Shown piece after piece: positions 48,145 through 60,600 of a stretch of DNA of 64,000 bases (positions are counted from its first letter, which is position 1; every line of letters starts with the position of its first letter). The position numbers and the translations under genes are program-made. A model generated the notes under the pieces. It had not been told where the DNA came from and ran no database searches. It saw nothing but the letters and a program-made list of their open reading frames with translations. The DNA comes from Anisodus tanguticus (lineage: Eukaryota; Streptophyta; Magnoliopsida; Solanales; Solanaceae), in the NCBI GenBank assembly GCA_034509755.1, contig CM067539.1:23894501-23958500 (forward strand), read 5' to 3'.

Positions 48145-49470
48145 TTTCTTGTACTGCCTACTTTTTGTCAGGAATTTTTTTTTTACTGTACAACACTTTA
48201 AGAAAGAAAAGAAAAAATAAAAAGAGCAAAAAGTGACCAATAATAGATCCAAGCTTATAAAGCCAACATTACAATTTACTTCTAAGTTCTAAGTTCTAAC
48301 TCATGTCTGCTATAAAATACTGACTCGTCACGTGCCCTCTTCTTTACTGTGTATATGGACAACAGTACTTTTCTTTTTTTATATCCAGCTAAACAGATTA
48401 TTCCTGAAAATAATAATTCTGATTGCTCAATACTATTATCAATAAATCATGCGATGTGCATGAATGACTAGGATTTGAGAACAACAATATTTTTCTTTTT
48501 TTTACTGGGATTGTTGAATATTCAAAATAAAATGAGACTTGACATATATTTTTAATCTGTCAAGTGTAGCTAACAAACTATGAGTTCAGAACTTAGATAT
48601 ACCGAGATGTGTCAAATGAATCATTTAAGTTGAAGTTGGGCGGATCAAAGTCAACTAAACCAATACTATCATTTTTACTAGTTGTATCATACACAATACA
48701 ACGATTACCAAAATTCAATAAATGTACACTTTAAACTCATAATTCAAAAGTATAATTATATTTTGGTTGTAAAATTAAAGAGCCCTTAGATTGTACCAAG
48801 TCCCATAATCCTCACAATTAGACATAGTATTACGATATGTCATAATTATATATTTTTTTCCATCTCGTTTTCTGGTCCCCTAGCGATGCTAAGGTGTAAA
48901 AAACATGGGGAACGAATTAGATACTTCATGAAAAAATAATGAATACTCGCCCTTAATTTACAGTTTTTAACGAAATCAAAGATATATTTTTCATCACAAT
49001 AGTTACCTGATAAATAATTTTTTCAGTAGAAAAAACAATGAGAATACTAAAAAATAAATTCAATCAAGTTAATATCATAAATTCAATCAAGTTAATATCT
49101 TGGTTTTACCTCTAATTTTAATCTGACTTATTACTAGGCCAATCACTTTTTTGGATTAAAAAAGAAAAAAAGTACATTAACTTCTGAAGCAATAATAACA
49201 ACATATTCAGTCAAATTCCACAAATCACATTAAATCTGAAGGAAGAAATAAAAATAAATAAATTGAGGAGAATCAAAAATAAAATAAATAAAAGGAGGAG
49301 AAGAATAGAGTAATAGTACTGCATTTAATTATACCTATATATGTTTATATATTTCAATCTATCTATATATCTTCACATTGTGAAGAAAAACTCTGGTACA
49401 TGCGCACACATAAATATATAGAGAGAGAAGAGAAGAATAGAGTAATAGTACTGCATTTAAGAGAGGAGAA
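48145..49470. promoter_or_regulatory. Upstream region of the DRT100-like gene
   Basis: AT-rich, with no gene seen. A 30-bp direct repeat AGAAGAATAGAGTAATAGTA (first 20 bases) occurs at 49299-49328 and 49431-49460, the second copy ending 10 bp before the ATG. TATATA-type sequences between the copies (49333-49368, 49413-49420) could serve as TATA boxes. Confidence 0.4.
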
Positions 49471-50577
49471 ATGGGTCTTACCGGAGTAAGATTCTTGCTC
49501 ATTCTCATGGTGATAACCGCCGTCACTATTCCGGCAAATGCCTGCCCGCCGGCAGATCAAGCAGCATTAATGGACTTCAAAGCAGCTCTTAAAGAACCAT
49601 ATTTAGGCATATTCAACACATGGACAGGCAGCAACTGTTGCCAAGGCTGGAATGGTGTTAGTTGTGACCCGACTACTCAACGGGTCGCGGATATTGTCCT
49701 TCGGGGCGAATCCGAAGATCCGATTTACGAAAAAACTGGCCGGTCTGGTTACATGACCGGTTCACTCTCACCTTCTATATGTAAACTCGACCGGCTCACT
49801 ACTCTCATCGTCGCCGATTGGAAAGACATTTCCGGCGAAATTCCGGCGTGTATTACGTCATTACCTAATCTCCGTATCCTTGAACTCATCGGAAATAAAA
49901 TCACCGGAGAAATTCCGGCGAACATCGGGAAGTTAAGTAAACTAACTGTTCTTAACCTCGCCGATAATCAAATCACCGGTTCAATCCCAGGTTCAATTGT
50001 TAACCTAGGTAAATTAATGCACTTCGAGGTTAGCAACAATCAACTTTCCGGTTCAATTCCGGTGGATATCGGAAAACTCAGTATGATGAGCCGAGCATTA
50101 CTCAACAAAAACAAACTCATCGGTTCAATCCCCAACTCAATCACGCAACTTCGCCGGTTAGCCGATCTAGATTTATCACTGAACCAAATAACCGGTTCAC
50201 TCCCGAGTCAACTCGGTTCAATGCCGGTTCTTTCAACCCTAAACCTAGATTCCAACCAAATATCCGGTTCAATTTCCACTAATCTACTTAGTAGCTCCGG
50301 TTTAAATATCCTTAATTTAAGTAGAAACTCATTAGAAGGAGTATTACCGGATGTGTTTTGTTCAAAAACGTATTTTACACATTTGGATTTATCTTATAAT
50401 AACCTTAGAGGTTCAATTCCTAAGTCATTAGCATCAGCTAAGTACATTGGTCATTTGGATTTAAGCCATAATCACCTTTGTGGCCCAATTCCAAATGGAT
50501 CACCTTTCGATCATCTAGAAGCTTCATCTTTCTCTAACAATGATTGTTTGTGTGGATCGCCGTTACGTACTTGTTAG
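49471..50577 (+). CDS. DRT100: DRT100-like secreted leucine-rich-repeat protein
   Basis: A single-exon gene of 368 codons, the usual length of plant DRT100/PGIP-like proteins. Residues 1-24 form a signal peptide (hydrophobic FLLILMVITAVTIP, cleavage after ANA). Residues 25-67 are the LRRNT cap (CPPADQAALMDFKAAL; NCCQGWNGVSCDP). About ten plant extracellular-type repeats follow (pattern LxxLxLxxNxxxGxIP, such as LTVLNLADNQITGSIP). The C-terminal cap ends DCLCGSPLRTC. There is no transmembrane segment or kinase, so the product should be secreted to the apoplast or plastid-targeted as proposed for Arabidopsis DRT100. The original DNA-damage tolerance role comes from complementation of recA-deficient E. 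coli and is disputed; a cell-wall or ligand-binding role is equally possible. Confidence 0.93.
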   Translation: MGLTGVRFLLILMVITAVTIPANACPPADQAALMDFKAALKEPYLGIFNTWTGSNCCQGWNGVSCDPTTQRVADIVLRGESEDPIYEKTGRSGYMTGSLSPSICKLDRLTTLIVADWKDISGEIPACITSLPNLRILELIGNKITGEIPANIGKLSKLTVLNLADNQITGSIPGSIVNLGKLMHFEVSNNQLSGSIPVDIGKLSMMSRALLNKNKLIGSIPNSITQLRRLADLDLSLNQITGSLPSQLGSMPVLSTLNLDSNQISGSISTNLLSSSGLNILNLSRNSLEGVLPDVFCSKTYFTHLDLSYNNLRGSIPKSLASAKYIGHLDLSHNHLCGPIPNGSPFDHLEASSFSNNDCLCGSPLRTC

Positions 50578-51429
50578 TAATTATTATTTTTCGTTAAGTT
50601 TGAAGTTTTTAATTAATCGAAATTATCGGTTGGTTACGCATAATTGGATGTGTATTATACTATTATGTATGTTGTAATGGTTCTTTAATTATTGCTAAGC
50701 AATGTACTTCATGAGGTTGTATCATGCAATATTGCACGTGAAAATGCCTGACAATTTCCAAGAGACATTATGGAAGAAATTGTATGTGTACTTTTTATTA
50801 TTTGTAAATTGTAAATCCCACGAACTTATGTATACTACTTTACAATTTGTTCTCTTTTTCATAAATTATACCCTGCGTGACATATTTTGTTAGTCTAAAA
50901 TAAGTTAGCACCCGAGCATTTTATTATTTCTCATTTTTTTCTCTTTTAGCCAAACATTTTTTTGCACAAGTACTCACAAATAAATTATATTTAACTTTCT
51001 TTTTTTATATATATTTACCCTTAAAGTGATTGAATGAATTTTTCCGTTCGCCGACAAATTTACCAATACTAACTGAGATAAAATTTAAATAATAGCCTAG
51101 CCTCAGAAAGGATTTGTGCAAATCGTAAAATTATCTTCCTTTTCAGATGATTAATAAAACTCAAATATTGCGTTCTCTCTCTTTCAGTTTCATCTGTTTC
51201 TTGGAAGAATCTTTGTAGAATCCTCAGCTACTTGGCTATGCACTGTTGGTATGTGAACATCTTGATTTGATGGCTTATCAAGAAATTCAGCTATGGACAA
51301 GAAAAGTTTGTAAAAGCAAAAACAAAACAAAAAAGAAGAAGTTAAAGTCAATAAATTTGAAAGGAAATACTAGTATTTGTTTTGGTCATATGAATAAAAT
51401 CATTAATGATTTAAATGATATAATTCTCG
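50578..51429. other. 3' flank of the DRT100-like gene, no further gene recognised
   Basis: AT-rich. TTTCAGTTTCATCTG at about 51184 could be an acceptor of a gene fragment, but the following sequence (to 51330) shows no family motif that I know. Confidence 0.45.
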
Positions 51430-52875
51430 ATCGGCGACGGGGCGAGGGTTAGTGGGGTAAGTGGGGTAAGAGAGATGCTAGGGTGAGAATAGGGTCTTGG
51501 AACATTGAGACTTTAACGGAGAAATCCATAGAGCTAGTTAAGATTCTTAAGAAGAGGATGATTAATATAGCTTGTGTCCAGGAGACCAAATGGGTAGGAC
51601 CTAAGGCTAAGGATGTGGACGGGTAAAAGTTATGGTTCTCGAGTAGTTCGAGGTATAGGAATGAGGTATGCATTTTAGTAGACAACGAGCTAAGGGATCA
51701 TGTGGTAGATGTTAGAAGGGTCAATGACAAGATGATGACTATTAAGTTGGTAGTTGGAGGGTTCACTATGAACATTATTAGTGCTTACGCGCCGCAGGAG
51801 GGCTTGGACGAGGAGGAGAAGAGACACTTTTGGGAGGATTTGGACGCGGTGGTGGGTGATATACCACCCACTGAGAAGTTATTTTTAAAAGGGGATTTCA
51901 ATGGACATAACGGGTCACTTCCGGGGGTTATGACGACGTGCATGTAGGCTTTGGCCTCGGGGACATGAATGGGGGAGGCGTCTCACTTTTAGAGTTCGCT
52001 AGAGCTTTTGGGATAGTGATAGCCAATTCGAGATTCCTGAAGAAGGAGGAGCACTTGGTGACTTTCCGTAATTCGGTGGCTAAGACTCAGATAGATGTTT
52101 TACTCCTTAGAAAGGTTGACTACGATATTTGTAAAGACTGCAAGGTTATTTTGAGGGAGTATCTTACAACCCGATATAAGTTTTTGGCTATAAATTTGGA
52201 GATCAAGATGGAGAAGAAGAGGATGGTTGTGGATGACAAGTTAAGAATCAAATGAGGAAGTTTGACCATGGCTAGTGCAAAGGAGATGGGGGAGAGGTTG
52301 ATGGCCAAAGGGGGCTTGGGGAAGTAGTGGAGATGCAATCGGTATGTGGGACAAGACGATCAGTTACATTCGAGAGGTAGTTAGAGAAGTGCTTGGAGTC
52401 TCGAGGGGTAGCCATGGTGGGCATCGAGGGGACTGGTGGTGGAATGGTAAAGTTCAAGAGAAGGTGTAAGCGAAGAAAGCGGCGTATGCGAAATTGGTAG
52501 AAAGCAAGGATGAGGTGGAGAAGTGGACGAATAGGGAGCTGTATAAGATGGTGAGGAAGGAGGCAAAACTCGCGATTACGACGGCGAAAACGGCGGCTTT
52601 TGAACGCATGTATGTGGAATTATAGAAAAAAGACGGGGATAAGAAGTTGTACAAACTAGCCAAGGCGAGGGAGAGGAGAGCCCGTGACTTGGATCACGTG
52701 AGGTGCATCAAGGACGAGGATGAAAAAGTACTGGTGGAAGACGCGCATATTAGGCGGAGGTGGAAGTCTTACTTCCATAAACTCTTGAACGAAACAGGAG
52801 ATAGAGACATTGTGCTGAGAGATCTGGAGCAATCTAGTAGGTACCGAAATTTTGAGTATTGTAGAATAATTAAGG
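51430..52875 (+). mobile_element. RTE-type LINE, 5' part with endonuclease, 3' end missing
   Basis: The APE-type endonuclease is readable across three frames: RIGSWNIETLTEKSIELVKI, ACVQETKWVGPKAKD (catalytic Glu in QETKW), then a TAA at 51624-51626, NIISAYAPQEGLDEEEKRHF, FLKGDFNGH (GDFN motif), stop at about 51946, and DVLLLRKVDYDI. A Lys/Glu/Arg-rich linker follows (AKARERRARDLDHVRCIKDE) and stops at a YRNFEYCRIIKV-like point just before the RT core, where a different repeat begins at 52878. It keeps the 5' end and loses the 3' end, the reverse of normal LINE truncation, because another element has interrupted it. Confidence 0.82.
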
Positions 52876-54544
52876 TTTGTCGCACCCGTTTTTAATCGTC
52901 CCGCCCGCGAAGGAAGGGGGATCCGACGCGGTAGCAACGTAAATGGTGATTCCTGAATTAATAAAGGGTTGAGGAGTCGCCACTTAATTATTCTATGGTG
53001 AATTAGGGCACCTAAATGTTAACATAATGTTGCAAAATGAACTCCGATTAATGATCTGCTAAACTATGAGATTCCGAGTAAGGGTTCTCTATTATCCTAA
53101 AGGGAAGGGGTTAGACATTCTTTAACATCCACTAACTTGCGGTTATCCGGTCAAACTCAGGTTAATTATTATGCTAAAGGGAAAATGCATGTTTAAAAGT
53201 ATAAAAATGATGTTGCAAGTAATTAGTTAAAAGATGATTTTTTTACAATGTAAAGATTTTTACCACTTATATATTTGAGTCTCGCAAAGGTGATTGCGGT
53301 TTTGATAAATAAATTCCCGACATAAAAGCCAAAAAAGGGTATGCATGACATTGTTTATAAAAAATATGTGAAATTGATTTTTGGATAAAGCATGCATTTG
53401 TAAGACTTTGTTTATAAGAATACATGTAAAATTAATTTTTTAATAAAAACATGCATTTGTATGGCATTGTTTATAAAATACCTATTTTTGGCAATTGATA
53501 GTCGGGAGAAAAGCAAATTATTTGCAATGCAAATAAGTGATTTATATGGAAGTTATTTTAAATCAAAAATCGGATGAAAAAATAAAATCTTATTAAAATT
53601 GCGAATAAAGGATGATCAGATTATTTTGAAAGTTTTAAACATGCATGACGAGCCTAAAATAAATAACTAGCGGCGGATTTCCAATTTTAAACTACCCGAG
53701 CCTAAGATAAATAAACTAGCGATGGGTTCTCAATTTTAAACTACCCTATTAATTATCCGTTCAATGCCTAATTATTCTAAGTATTCTAATGACCACACAA
53801 AGTTGAGTAATTAAATTACAACAAGAAAAATAAGATGACGGGATTAAAGGATCAAAAGTCGTGACTAGGGTGGATGACGATGTCTTCCCGCCCTATTTGT
53901 TTAGAAGTTCCGAGTGCGGGAGAATGAAATGAACGTGGATGCGGGTCTTCGTTTGACAATAGTCATGATGAGTCTCATAAACGAGACTCTTCGTTGCTCC
54001 CGATGCATTTCATGTAAACGAAAGAAAAGAAAAGGATTAGTAGACGGAACATGAAAATATATACATATATCCAATCAACAGTTTATATAAATAAATAAAC
54101 AAAACTCAACAAAGGCCCAATCGAACATTGTCTATACTATTGAGATTGTGGGCCTCATTTTTAAAAGAAAATGAGAAAAGCAGGGAGGCTCAGACGCAAA
54201 AGATTAATTCTAGGAACACACCAGACCCATTGTCAAATATTCAATTAACACTCAAGGCTGATATACACAAAGTATTCCATATATATGTGATATATTCGGA
54301 GTTATACAAGAGTATACTGCCTTGATATACACCTTATGTATACCTAAACTTCTATACCTTATATATCTTGAAATACATCTCAATATACAGCAGTTCACAC
54401 ATATTTTCTTAGGAGGACAAAGTTAAATTATGAATAAATGTGAGTTATGTAGGAGGCAAAACAAATGACAACAAATAGAATATATTGACTTATACACAAT
54501 ATAAACATATAAGGTCCACTTAATATGCCTCAAAGATCAGTTGA

Positions 54545-54652
54545 TTTGTAACAATAAACCTTGGGAGGGGTAGACTTGCACGTATTCAAAACACACGAGT
54601 TTGTAACAATAAACCTTGGGAGGGGTAGACTTGCACGTATTCAAAACACAAC
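54545..54652. repeat. 55-bp tandem duplication
   Basis: TTTGTAACAATAAACCTTGG begins at 54545 and again at 54600. The two copies differ by a single-base indel near the end (ACACACGAG against ACACAACGAG). Confidence 0.88.
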
Positions 54653-54994
54653 GAGACAAATCATCATGTTATAAAGTAAAACACAAACATTCCCATGTAT
54701 CTCAAAGCAAACAATGATCAAATCAACTATAATGAAATAATAAAATGCCAAGTACACAAGGAAGAATGCATAACACTTTTAATGCACACAATGAGGTCAA
54801 GTAAATGACCATGTTCAGGTTTCAGATCTCATACATCAATAAGGTAAGAAAACAAGTCATGTGAATAGGCGGAAAGAAAAGGGAGAAGTGCTGATGGTAT
54901 ACTACATGATTTAAAAGAATGAGCCTAAACCAAACACCTGGGGGAAGGTCTGATTCATAAAATAAAAAGGTTCACAATCATACAATGTTCTATG

Positions 54995-56668
54995 TAAGGC
55001 TAGCCAGTGGGCCGGGACAGCCCGACCCCGACCCCATCCCGACCCGACCCGACCCCATTCTCAGCCCGACCCGACCCTATCCCGAGCCCGATTCAAGCCC
55101 GACCCGACCCTATAACGAGCCCGACCCAAGCCCGGCCCGACCCCGATTAGTAAAAAAATCGGTAGCGGAACTCGAACCGGGACGGGACAATGTCTCACCC
55201 TGGCCCGTCCCGAGCCCGCCCCAGGCCCGCCAGACCCGATCTGGCCCCGATCCCGCCCCTAGTCCCCCCTTTGCAAATATAATCGTTGCACCAACGACCA
55301 TTTTAGATTTTGGTCGTTGGGCAACGGCCATTTTTTGCCTCCCCCAACCCCCCTACCCCTTAATATTTATTTTTAACCCATAAGTTATTATATTTACACT
55401 TTAACCCAATTTTCCAACTATAAATAACTCACTTTCTTTTCATATTTCTCACAAATCTTCCTACAATCTCTCTAATCTCTCAATATATCTCTCTACAAGT
55501 CTACATTGTTTACAAAATATTCAATCTTATTTATTCATTTGGAAATTGGGAGTGAAGTTGGCAACTAGCTTGAGGATCTTCCATCGAGCAAAGTTTCAAT
55601 TTTCAACCTCTCGATTACACGTCGACGTTACGTCGGCGTTTGGTACATTCGTTCCTTCATTAAATTATTATTGTCTGTTTATTTTATTTAGCGCACTTAA
55701 TTTTATTATCTTTAATTATTTATTATCATAATTAAAATGAAATGATTAAGATGTATGTTTAAGGGTAATGGTGCTTCTTCTAGTAGGGCAACCAGGGCAA
55801 TAGTACTTATTCCAGTCATCTTATTCCTACACATGATGATTTTGTTGATACTCAACATTTTCCTACAATACCATTAGATTTAGACGAGGAGCTATTTTCT
55901 GAAACTCAAGAAGACTTTAATTTAGACGATGATACACCCACTAATGTTGATGACAACACACCCACTAGTGCACCTTCAACTAAAATGCCTCCTATTTCCC
56001 CTAGTATGAGACGAGGTCCAGCAAAAGACCATTAAAATCATATGCATGGATATTTTTTGATAGGGACGTATATAATCAAGTAGCTAGATGTAAAATTTGT
56101 AAAAATATTTTAAAATTTAAAACTGGAAAAGGTCACGGTGGGACGGGGGGTTTAATTAGACACGTAGTAAGTGCTCATCCAGCTAGGTATGCCCAATACC
56201 AGGCTTCAAAACCGGGTGCGCAAACGCCGCTCCATCGGGACAAGATTCACATACGATATCGTCGTCCCGGACCAAGTACATGGTCAAATTAACCCTATGA
56301 CGGGGGGAATTGTAGGCCCTAAATACAATAAACATAGAGATAGGGAAGCAATATCAAAATTAGTTGTTGTGGAGGGTTTGCCTTTTTCATTTCCTTCATC
56401 TCCCAATTTTATTCATTACATTTGAGATATTTATAATCTTGCTTTTAACGATTTTCCTAGATCAACTGTTAAGAAAAACACTCCGGAACCCGCCCCGATC
56501 CCGACCCCCCGCCCCGACCCGATTCCAACGGGATCGGGATCGGGACGGGACTGGAGCAAGTCCCGCCAAACTCGACCCCACCAGACTCCGCCAGACCCGA
56601 CCCCGCCCCCTTTGCCCGGCCCGCCCCGACCCATCCAAACCCGGCCCGCCAGACTCGAGCCCGGCCTA
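54995..56668 (+). mobile_element. hAT element, internal-deletion (Ds-like) copy
   Basis: 1674 bp with a perfect 8-bp duplication gttctatg (54987-54994 and 56669-56676). It starts TAAGGCTAGCCAGTGGGCC; the right end finishes CCCGGCCTA. Both end regions are C-rich on the plus strand with repeated CCCGACCC. The 5' half (about 55380-56473) matches 57687-61210 in reverse, including the transposase start and BED finger. The match stops after CAACTGTTAAG at 56473 and continues with the 3' terminal arm, removing the catalytic and dimerisation parts. Confidence 0.9.
55737..56473 (+). pseudogene. N-terminal hAT transposase remnant (BED finger part)
   Basis: Homologous to the transposase start at 60558 in the neighbouring element, but the first codons are damaged (ATG AAA TGA). 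Further on it reads HDDFVDTQHF-like text, the BED-finger segment, then MTGGIVGPKYNKHRDREAIS (56297 onward, frame changed) and FPRSTVK, where the internal deletion begins. It encodes no complete domain. Confidence 0.8.
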
Positions 56669-57686
56669 GTTCTATGCCATAGACTTTTCTATTCAATGCA
56701 TGGATCCTGCTATCAAAATATACGGTCTTAACTAATTGCAAACAAGACATGCTCACATAAACTAGTTTATGAACCAAAGAAATATATGTATACTCTAAAC
56801 AGTCAGTCTGAACATGGACAGTTTCAATAGCAAAGGCATAGTGAACACATACTTCTAATAGGCCATTTAGACATATGTATGTGCAACTTATCAAAGAACA
56901 TAAACATTTTATTCATTCTAAGAACCTAGTCAAAACATTTATATTCATCCCTAGGCATTTTCTATGCCCAATCATGTCCTACACATGCTTACATGAAACA
57001 TGACTTGTAGCTAGGTGTGCAAACAAAGGCTTATGGCTTAGCATGACAAGAGTTAATTCCAAATAGGTGTTAGCACATATATCACCCAGCAACTTAATGA
57101 GCAGGACAAGATACAAAGTGACTTAGAAGACTTCAGATGCTGACATGGTGACATTTTAACACTTAGACAGACAAGGCAAGCACATAATGAATTTGGGTTA
57201 ACATGTAAGCATATGAATGAACATATGACCAGTCAACGGTAATATTTCAGAGATGCAAAACCACTTAAACTATGTTAAACATTCACAGTTACATTTATGC
57301 TATACATTTAGGCATGATAACCCTTAAATAAGTAAGATAGACACATAAACAGACTCATAGGCATACAACCACAGAATTGGCTAATCCAAATATGACATTT
57401 TTGTAGGCACATAACTGTCTAAGCTAAACCAAACATGCATATCTTTTCAGGTAAGCAACATAAACTAACCACATGGCTCCAAAAGGATTTTCATGCTAGC
57501 ACAAAAATAAACTTACACTAAGATAAGCAAAGATATATGCACAACCAACTTAGGATAAACATGAGAGGCAGACATAAGAGACTTTCATGGTCATTAAAAA
57601 TTAACAACTTAAGTGTGCAAGGCCACAGGCACAAAGACATACAGAATCATAACTTAGGTTGTATGAGACATAATGATACTTCAAAT

Positions 57687-60600
57687 TAGGGGTGGCCAGT
57701 GGGCCGGGCTCGGGTACGGCGGGCCGGGTCCGGCGGGGTCGGGGTCGGGGCGGGACGATCCGGGGGTCGAGATCGGGACTAGCGGGCCTAGCGGGGTCGG
57801 GTCCGGACGGGACTGCTCCGTCCCCGTCCCGATCCCGATCCCGTCGGTATCGGGGCGGGGCGGGCTCGGGTCGGGGCGGGGCGGGGTCGGGTTTTCCTTT
57901 TTTTTTTTTTTTTTTAAATAACATATGTATAAAAAAAACTCAATAAATAAAACAAGATAGTGTAATAAAAACATCCCAAGGCAAGTTTTTGTGCCTCTTA
58001 TATTATTTAATAGACATATGATTTTTTTGTAATACAAATACAATTGTCTAAAATCTAAATTGCAACTTTATGGTGTTGTCCAAAAGTTGCAAATTACATA
58101 ATAAAATTGCAATTAAAAAAATTACATTTTCAAAAAAATCTGTTCTAATTGCTTGATGATTTCATGTGGTTCTTCGGTTGGAAAAGGTATTTGTTGGTCA
58201 AATTGATCCACGTCGCTTCCACTACCTTCGGTTAAGATTTCGTTGTAGTTTTCATCATCTTCTTCGTTGATCTCCGGTTGACCGCACCTTCTCCGCTCCG
58301 CTCGTATCCAATCTCTCGAATAATACCGCAATTTCCAAGTCGTCTCCCGGCCAATGAGTGTCTCGTGGTCTCCTATTTGATATCTGCGAGAAAAAGCGCT
58401 TTCCGACGCAGCTTGATGACGCTTGAATGTTCAAAACATCTCGAGCCATCAATGAAAGTGTCGGAAAGGTCTTCTCATTCCCCTCCGATATTTCAAAGCA
58501 AGTCTTCTTGTCCATCTTCACCGATAACTTCTTGATACGGTACATGAGAACCCCGCAAAACAAAAATATCCAACTCGCTAATTTGGTTAGTAGAGGTACG
58601 GTCGCACATTCTATTTCGAGGCTTTCAATACTAGCCGCGAAAACAACATGTCTTTTGTGAGGTTGTGTTGAAGATGAAGAAGATGGTATGGTAGCCGGTA
58701 CGTTACTAGCATTTTCTTGTTGATAAAATCTATATATATTTTTGCAAAGGTGGTGTTCTACGCTATTCAACACTTCTTCTTTAGTTTGTTCAATAGGTGG
58801 TGGGTGATTTAGATTTTTGGGACTTGGAGGTGGTAGTACTTCTATACAATCGTAAATAGTTTCAATTAGTGATTTAGTACCGTCTATTTTAATAGTAGGA
58901 TTTAATACGAGAACCAATAATATAAATAGAAGGAATAGGAATAAAATATTTTTTTATTTTGACAAACATTTTTTTAATAGCTGCCTTATAAGATGGTTTT
59001 TCCATATATTCACTAAGTAATAAAAATATTAGAGTTATATAAAATAACATAGTTGAAATAGTAGGATAATATATACCGGAAAATTCTTTTGTTGCTTGAA
59101 AAAATTTCTCTAAAAATACAATAAGTTCGGAAATTTTTTCCCAATCACTATCTAAAATCATATCAAATTTGGCTTTTTATTATGAGAGTTAAAAAATAAA
59201 GTTATAGGTAATTTATAGTCATAAGCAACAAGGAGTTGCTCGTATAAAGAATTCCACCTAGTGGATACTTCTTGTGGAATTCTTCTAAAAGGTAGTCCAC
59301 AATCATGATAAATTTTTTTATATTCTTTTCTACGTTGTACTTTATTACTTTTAAAAATAAAGTTTATAGCAAATTGTATTTTACTAAGAATGTCTTCAAA
59401 AAGTGATAGACCATCCTTTACAATTAAGTTATATATATGGCACGCGCATTTTATATGAAAATGGTCCGGAAAAGATGGAGCTAAACTATTTTTTAACATT
59501 GTAATTGCGTAATTGTTATTAGAAGCGTTATCTAATGTAATAGTCATAATTTTATCGGTAATTCCGTAATAATCGCACACTTGATAAATATTTTCTGCAA
59601 TAAAAGTACCAAGTGTGCCTATCATCTATATATCTATACGCTAAAATACGTTTTTGCATAGACCATTTATAATCTATCCAATGACAAGTTACGAGTTAAA
59701 TAATCATGGCCGTTAGTACTACGACCTATATCGTACGTGATAGATACTTTGCCATTAAAATGATATAATGAAAAACGTAAATATTGTTGATATTCATGCG
59801 CAAATTTAAATACATCTCTCTTAACAGTTGACCTAGGAAAACCGTTAAAAGCAGGATTATATATATCTCTAATGTAATGAATAAAACCGGAGATGAAGGA
59901 AATGAAAAAGGCAAACCCTCCACAAGCAACTAATTTTGATATTGCTTCCCTATCTCTATGTTTGTTGTATTTAGAGCCTACAATTCCCCCCGTCATAGGG
60001 TTAATTTGACCACGTACTTGGTCCGGGACGATATCGGTATGTGAACCTTGTCCCGATGGAGCGGCCGTTTGCGCACCCGGTTTTGAAGCCTGGTATTGGG
60101 CATACCTAGTGGATGAGCACTTACTACGTGTCTAATTAAACCCCCGTCCCACCGTGACCTTTTCCAGCTTTTAAATTTTAAAACATTTTTACAAATTTTA
60201 CATATGGCTACTTGATTCTCTACGTCCCTATCAAAAAATGTCCATGCATCTCGATTTTAATGGTCGTTTTTGGACCTCGTCTCATACTAGGGGGAATAGG
60301 AGGTATTTCGGTTGAAGGTGCACTAGTGGGCGTGTTGTCATCAATATTAGTGGGTGTATCGTCTAAATTAAAGTCTTCTTGAGTTCCAGAAAATAACTCC
60401 TCGTCTAAATCTAATGGTATTGTAGGAAAATGTTGAGTATCAACAAAATCATCCCGTGTAGGAATAAGATGACTAGAAGAAGTACCCTTGCCCCGGTTGC
60501 CTCTACTAGAAGAAGCACCCTTACCCTTACTCTTAAACATACCTTTTAATCCTTCCATTTTAATTATGATAATAAATAATTAAAGACAATAAAATTAAGT

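Noticed and set aside
51249..51452. Lys-rich small frame before the RTE LINE
   Set aside because: Low complexity and no homologous motif; the second half runs into the LINE leader.
54985..55383. Pro/Arg-rich frames in the GC-rich stretches (also at 56364-56669, 57601-58043, 61721-62015)
   Set aside because: They arise from CCCGACCC/GGGTCGGG repeats of hAT ends and exist on both strands; no protein family.
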